From: an uncultured Bacilli bacterium
GTDB lineage: Bacteria; Bacillota_I; Bacilli_A; RF39; UBA660
Length of the DNA stretch: 9,029 nt
Assembly: GCA_951800155.1 (NCBI GenBank)
Contig: CATOJL010000053.1
Location: 1 to 9,029, forward strand
Reading direction: 5' to 3'
The position numbers were made by a program, and so were the translations under genes. Below are positions 6,107 to 9,029 of the stretch, in pieces (the first letter of the stretch is position 1; the number at the start of each line of letters is the position of its first letter). A model generated the notes under the pieces. The model was not told the DNA's origin and made no database searches. It saw nothing but the letters and a program-made list of their open reading frames with translations.

Positions 6107-6840
6107 TGAAAAAGGAAGCAGCCATTACAGTAAAAGATTTACATATTGCTTATAGAGGATTAAAAAAATTTTCTATTAAACGTTCTTTATTAAAGGGAAA
6201 AAAGAGTAATATTGAAATTTTTGAAGCAGTAAAAGGAATTTCTTTTGAAGTGGAAAAAGGAAAAATATTAGGTTTTATTGGAAAGAATGGTAGTGGAAAA
6301 TCGACAACATTAAGAGCGTTAGCTGGAATATTTTCACCAGATAAAGGGAGTATTGATTTACATGGAAATTCAGTTTCACTTCTTTCGATTGGGGTTGGAT
6401 TTCAACCTAAACTAACAGGAAGAGAAAATATTTATTTAGCAGGTATGCTTCTTGGGTTTTCCGAACAACAAATAAAAGAGAAAGAAGAAGAAATTATTTC
6501 TTTTGCAGATATAGGAGAATTTATTTATAAACCTGTAAAAACGTATTCTTCTGGAATGTATTCTAAATTAGCATTTGCTATTACAGCAGTTTTGGAAACA
6601 GATATTATGCTAATTGATGAAGTATTAAGTGTAGGAGATGCTACTTTTAAAGAGAAAAGTTATAATAAAATGCATGAGCTAATTAGTGATGCAAATCGAA
6701 CCGTTGTCATTGTATCACACAGTTTATCTACAATACGAGAGTTGTGTGATGAAGTACTTTGGTTGCATGAAGGAAACATCAAAAAAATAGGTACACCTGA
6801 TGAGGTAATACCTGAATATGAAACCTTTATGGCAAATTAA
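6106..6840 (+). CDS. ABC exporter ATP-binding protein (TagH/Wzt type)
   Basis: This is the 244-aa ATPase subunit that powers the preceding permease at the inner face of the membrane. Visible motifs are Walker A GKNGSGKST (59-67), the Q-loop glutamine in GFQPKLTGRENIYLAG (Q100), the signature YSSGM (147-151), Walker B IMLIDE (167-172) with the D-loop, and the H-loop histidine in VSHS (H205). The phrase TGRENIYLAGMLLG is typical of polysaccharide and teichoic acid exporters. It ends right after the nucleotide-binding domain, without the C-terminal carbohydrate-binding domain of some Wzt proteins or the long tail of Bacillus TagH, so it is of the short type. The ATG overlaps the permease stop (TAATG), with GAAGGTGAT upstream, so the two are probably translationally coupled. 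Confidence 0.92.
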   Translation: MKKEAAITVKDLHIAYRGLKKFSIKRSLLKGKKSNIEIFEAVKGISFEVEKGKILGFIGKNGSGKSTTLRALAGIFSPDKGSIDLHGNSVSLLSIGVGFQPKLTGRENIYLAGMLLGFSEQQIKEKEEEIISFADIGEFIYKPVKTYSSGMYSKLAFAITAVLETDIMLIDEVLSVGDATFKEKSYNKMHELISDANRTVVIVSHSLSTIRELCDEVLWLHEGNIKKIGTPDEVIPEYETFMAN

Positions 6841-6868
6841 GATACAAAAGGAAGTGTCTTAATTTTTT
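6834..6868 (+). terminator. strong intrinsic terminator of the ABC operon
   Basis: AAATTAAGATAC (6834-6845) pairs over twelve positions (one U-G) with GTGTCTTAATTT (6854-6865) around an 8-base loop, followed by further T to 6868. The left arm contains the ATPase stop codon. The right arm contains the stop of the convergent minus-strand gene (6859-6861). On the minus strand only TTT follows the stem, so termination there should be weaker. Confidence 0.85.
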
Positions 6869-7290
6869 GTTTTTTGCTTAATTTTGCTATTTTTCCCTAT
6901 TTCTGATAACTGAATAATTAATAATTGATCTATTTTGTCATTGTTTCCATAATAATATTGCATAGCGCCTAGATAACTATAATTAAATTTGCTATTTGGT
7001 CCTAAATCTATTAGGGTGTCTACATTTCCTCTTACATCATAAAAGTGGTCGTTAATTTTTGTCACAATGTGTGTTCCTTTTTTATCTTCAGCATGAAATT
7101 CAATTGTTTCAGTATCCCCAAAAATATTATATAAAATTTGTGCATAGGAAGGGCAATGCCCTGTTAAATAATAAGAATATACATCCGAGTTTCCTTGATA
7201 AGGATACGAGTAAAGGGAAAGTAGAGTTTCTTTGAACTCACTATTTATTTTATTGATGATATTTAAAATTTGATCTTCTTCATATTTCAT
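6859..7290 (-). CDS. small protein with papain/transglutaminase-like Cys-His-Asp pattern
   Basis: This 143-aa protein of unknown function shows a suggestive order of residues. LTGHCPSYAQILYNIFG places a Cys (C46) at the start of a helix. GTHIVTKINDHFYDVRG then gives a His (H74) on one strand and an Asp (D85) on the next. This layout is seen in papain-like and transglutaminase-like cysteine hydrolases and in a family of short bacterial proteins with a GxC...HxxxxxxxxxYDxxG pattern. Catalysis is not shown. There is no signal peptide, so it should be cytoplasmic; the tail is Lys-rich. The start at 7290 has only a weak ribosome site (AGGCGAG, 3 bases away). It stands alone, opposite to its neighbours, and its stop codon lies inside the ABC terminator stem. 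Confidence 0.7.
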   Translation of the reverse strand: MKYEEDQILNIINKINSEFKETLLSLYSYPYQGNSDVYSYYLTGHCPSYAQILYNIFGDTETIEFHAEDKKGTHIVTKINDHFYDVRGNVDTLIDLGPNSKFNYSYLGAMQYYYGNNDKIDQLLIIQLSEIGKNSKIKQKTKN

Positions 7291-7313
7291 AATCTCGCCT
7301 CATAAAGTATTAT
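7286..7313 (+). promoter_or_regulatory. weak candidate murF promoter
   Basis: TTCATA (7286-7291) and TATTAT (7308-7313) are 16 bases apart and would start transcription near 7320. A TATAAA at 7321-7326 has no -35 partner. The candidate overlaps the oppositely directed promoter of the 143-aa gene. murF must start in this short spacer or depend on read-through, which the upstream terminator should limit. Confidence 0.3.
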
Positions 7314-7337
7314 GGCATATTATAAAAAAAATGTAAA
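7309..7337 (-). promoter_or_regulatory. probable promoter of the 143-aa gene
   Basis: On the minus strand TTTACA (7337 to 7332) is followed after 17 bases by CATAAT (7314 to 7309). Both hexamers match the consensus at five of six positions. A start near 7302 gives a leader of about 12 bases. It faces murF across a short divergent spacer. Confidence 0.55.
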
Positions 7338-7348
7338 GGGAGGAATTT

Positions 7349-8722
7349 ATGCTAAATGTAGGGAAAATCATAGAATTATGTAATGGAAAATTGTTATGTG
7401 GTTCAGAGAATATTGTTTGTACGCATTTTGTGAAAGATACAAGAGAGATGCAAGAAGGGGACACTTATATTGGTATTGTAGGTGAGAATTATGATGGTTC
7501 CTCTTTTTACAAAGAAGCAATTAATAGGGGTGCGAATTGTGTTATTTTAGAGGAATCCTATTCAAGCAAACAAGAAATAGAAAAAAAAGATCTTCCTATT
7601 ATCGTTGTGAAAGATACGATAAAATGTTTAAACACACTAGCACAATATAAAAGAGAGTATGTAGATACCTATTTTATTGGGGTTACAGGCAGTGTTGGAA
7701 AAACATCAACTCGGGATATGATATATAGTGTTTTGTCACAAAAATATAAAACACTTAAAAATGAAAAAAATTATAATAATCAAATTGGAGTGCCTCTTAC
7801 TATGCTTAAAATAAACAATGAGGAAATGGCTATTGTAGAAATGGGGATGAATCAATTAGGAGAAATTGAGGCTTTATCCAAAATAGTAAGACCGCAAATT
7901 GGAATTATTACCAATATAGGTACAGCGCATATAGGAAAACTGGGAAGCAGAGAAAATATTTGTAAGGCAAAATTGGAAATGATAGCGGGTATGGATAAGG
8001 ATAGCATCTTAATTTTGAATAACGATGATGATTTACTGCATGCTTACTATGAGGAACATAAAGAAAAACGTAAAATTGTTACGATAGGTATAAATGAAGA
8101 AAGCGATTTTTTGGCAAAAAATATAGTCTTAAAAGAGAATAGTACAACATTTACGGCTGTTTTTTATGGCAAAGAATATGATGTGTATGTACCAATTCCT
8201 GGTAAGGCATTTGTTTATAATTCGCTTGTAAGTATTGCTGTTGGTGTTATGGTAGACATGGATATGGAACTTATTTTAGAAGGAATAAAGAATGTTTCTA
8301 TTACAAAAAAAAGATTAGAAATTATAGATAAAGGAAACTATACAGTCATTAATGATTCTTATAATGCAAGTGAAGATTCGATGAAAGCCAGTCTACAGGT
8401 TTTATCTAAAAGAGGGGAGAAACGGAAGATTGCTGTTTTAGGAGATATGTTGGAATTAGGAGAATTTAGTGAAAAAATTCATCGAGCAATTGGAGAAACA
8501 GTTGTGAAGGAAAAAATTGATCTATTGGTTACTGTCGGGGAGTATGCTAAGTATATAGCATTAAGTGCGAAGGAAAGTGGAATGAATCGAGAGTGTGTTT
8601 ATTCCTTTCATGATAATAAAGAAGCAACTTACTTTTTAAAGAAGGAGTTAAAAAAAGGGGATGTTCTTTTATTAAAGGCATCCAATCGATTAAATTTATC
8701 TGAGATTGTAGAAGGGTTATAA
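7349..8722 (+). CDS. murF: UDP-MurNAc-tripeptide D-Ala-D-Ala ligase MurF
   Basis: MurF adds D-alanyl-D-alanine to UDP-MurNAc-tripeptide with ATP, the last cytoplasmic step in making the peptidoglycan pentapeptide. The 457-aa protein has the three Mur-ligase domains. These are an N-terminal substrate domain (1-100), with DTREMQEGDTYIGI near 30-43; a central ATPase domain with P-loop GVTGSVGKTS (111-120), KNYNNQIGVPLT (140-151), EMGM (164-167) and NIGTAHIG (189-196); and a C-terminal domain with INDSYNASEDSM (334-345) and LGDMLELGEF (364-373). Length is standard. The C-terminal KASNRLNL (443-450) differs from the KGSRxM version common elsewhere. The ATG at 7349 follows AGGGAGG (7337-7343). It is monocistronic in this window and ends in a strong terminator. 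Confidence 0.95.
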   Translation: MLNVGKIIELCNGKLLCGSENIVCTHFVKDTREMQEGDTYIGIVGENYDGSSFYKEAINRGANCVILEESYSSKQEIEKKDLPIIVVKDTIKCLNTLAQYKREYVDTYFIGVTGSVGKTSTRDMIYSVLSQKYKTLKNEKNYNNQIGVPLTMLKINNEEMAIVEMGMNQLGEIEALSKIVRPQIGIITNIGTAHIGKLGSRENICKAKLEMIAGMDKDSILILNNDDDLLHAYYEEHKEKRKIVTIGINEESDFLAKNIVLKENSTTFTAVFYGKEYDVYVPIPGKAFVYNSLVSIAVGVMVDMDMELILEGIKNVSITKKRLEIIDKGNYTVINDSYNASEDSMKASLQVLSKRGEKRKIAVLGDMLELGEFSEKIHRAIGETVVKEKIDLLVTVGEYAKYIALSAKESGMNRECVYSFHDNKEATYFLKKELKKGDVLLLKASNRLNLSEIVEGL

Positions 8723-8747
8723 ACATAAGACGTTTATAACTTTTTTT
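8716..8747 (+). terminator. intrinsic terminator after murF
   Basis: GTTATAAAC (8716-8724) and GTTTATAAC (8732-8740) form a perfect 9-bp stem with a 7-base loop, followed by seven T (8741-8747). The left arm contains the murF stop codon (8720-8722). Confidence 0.85.
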
Positions 8748-8786
8748 AATTTCTACAAACTATCTTTTTTTAAGTAGTATCTTTTC

Positions 8787-8825
8787 CAGATTCAAAAAAT
8801 GTGGCTTGTTCATTTTGAATATCTG
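8787..8825. repeat. imperfect inverted repeat
   Basis: TTCAAAA (8791-8797) pairs with TTTTGAA (8813-8819), and outside a 2-base bulge CAGA (8787-8790) pairs with TCTG (8822-8825), giving an 11-bp interrupted stem. No T-run follows on the plus strand. It lies in the 210-base spacer between murF and the next gene, which otherwise holds only the promoter described below. Confidence 0.35.
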
Positions 8826-8859
8826 TGAACTTTCTTCTCAAATAAGCTAATTCTCTCCT

Positions 8860-8888
8860 TTTACAAGTAAAAAAGAATGGTTTACAAT
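8860..8888 (+). promoter_or_regulatory. promoter of the Rpn-like gene
   Basis: TTTACA (8860-8865) and TACAAT (8883-8888) are separated by 17 bases, each matching the consensus at five of six positions. Transcription would start near 8895 with a leader of about 38 bases. TTCTCTC (8851-8857) and GAGAGAA (8895-8901) are perfect inverted repeats that bracket this promoter. Confidence 0.6.
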
Positions 8889-8932
8889 GTGTTTGAGAGA
8901 AGGAAAGGGTTTTATAGAAAGAAGAGATAAAA

Positions 8933-9029
8933 ATGAGTGAATCAGTAAGAAGTAAACAATTAGAAGAAGGAGCAATTGTGCCTATTACCTTTGATTATGT
9001 ATTTTGTAATATCTTTAATAATCCTGATA
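8933..9029 (+). CDS. Rpn-family PD-(D/E)XK nuclease, 5' part only
   Basis: The first 32 codons run off the window edge. After a polar start, the segment IVPITFDYVFCNIFNNPD (15-32) resembles the conserved N-terminus of the Rpn / YhgA-like family (often annotated as PD-(D/E)XK nuclease family transposase), where a T-x-D-x-x-F-x-x-I-F pattern is typical. Those proteins are DNA nucleases linked to recombination and, in some studies, to phage defence. The catalytic residues would lie beyond the window, so neither activity nor intactness can be judged. The ATG at 8933 has a weak purine-rich site (GAAGAGA) upstream. It has its own promoter and follows the murF terminator. Confidence 0.6.
   Translation, partial: MSESVRSKQLEEGAIVPITFDYVFCNIFNNPD

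Noticed and set aside
8770..8995. Minus-strand open stretch of about 70 codons between murF and the Rpn-like gene
   Set aside because: It has no ATG start with a ribosome site, no recognisable motif, and overlaps the Rpn-like gene and its promoter.
1..9029. CRISPR array, tRNA, rRNA, insertion sequence or toxin-antitoxin pair
   Set aside because: No regularly spaced direct repeats, tRNA cloverleaf, transposase or terminal repeats, and no toxin-antitoxin-like gene pair were seen on either strand. The XRE regulator is too large and its neighbour is not toxin-like.

Overview
The window is a stretch of AT-rich chromosome from a low-GC Gram-positive bacterium. The pointers are very AT-rich coding and intergenic sequence, AGGAGG-type ribosome binding sites, U-tract terminators, TAA as the stop codon of all eight complete genes, and a recognisable ezrA gene. 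EzrA is a Firmicutes division protein, so a Bacilli or Erysipelotrichia-type organism is the best guess. That is an inference from gene content, not a species identification. The standard genetic code fits: TGG encodes Trp and no in-frame TGA was needed.

Layout. Positions 1-324 hold no convincing gene but contain several overlapping inverted repeats. Positions 325-1413 hold a divergent pair: an XRE/cupin regulator on the minus strand and a DUF2000 protein on the plus strand. Their two promoters share a 30-bp dyad. A probably bidirectional terminator (1518-1549) separates the DUF2000 gene from a convergent 605-aa minus-strand protein that has a ParB/sulfiredoxin-like motif and a coiled-coil tail. 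That gene is divergent from ezrA (3515-5233). After the ezrA terminator comes a two-gene ABC exporter operon (5324-6840) of the teichoic-acid/polysaccharide type. A lone minus-strand gene (6859-7290) follows, encoding a small protein with a Cys/His/Asp pattern. murF (7349-8722) is next. The window ends in the first 32 codons of an apparent Rpn-family PD-(D/E)XK nuclease.

Functionally the central half is a cell-envelope and division neighbourhood: EzrA controls the FtsZ ring, the ABC pair exports a surface polymer, and MurF makes the last cytoplasmic peptidoglycan precursor peptide. The genes are not one operon, because each transcription unit has its own promoter and hairpin terminator. The least explained items are the 605-aa ParB-like coiled-coil protein, the 143-aa Cys/His/Asp protein and the shared operator/leader architecture of the XRE-DUF2000 pair. 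I see no CRISPR array, tRNA, rRNA, insertion sequence or complete defence system. Most of the window is ordinary chromosome.
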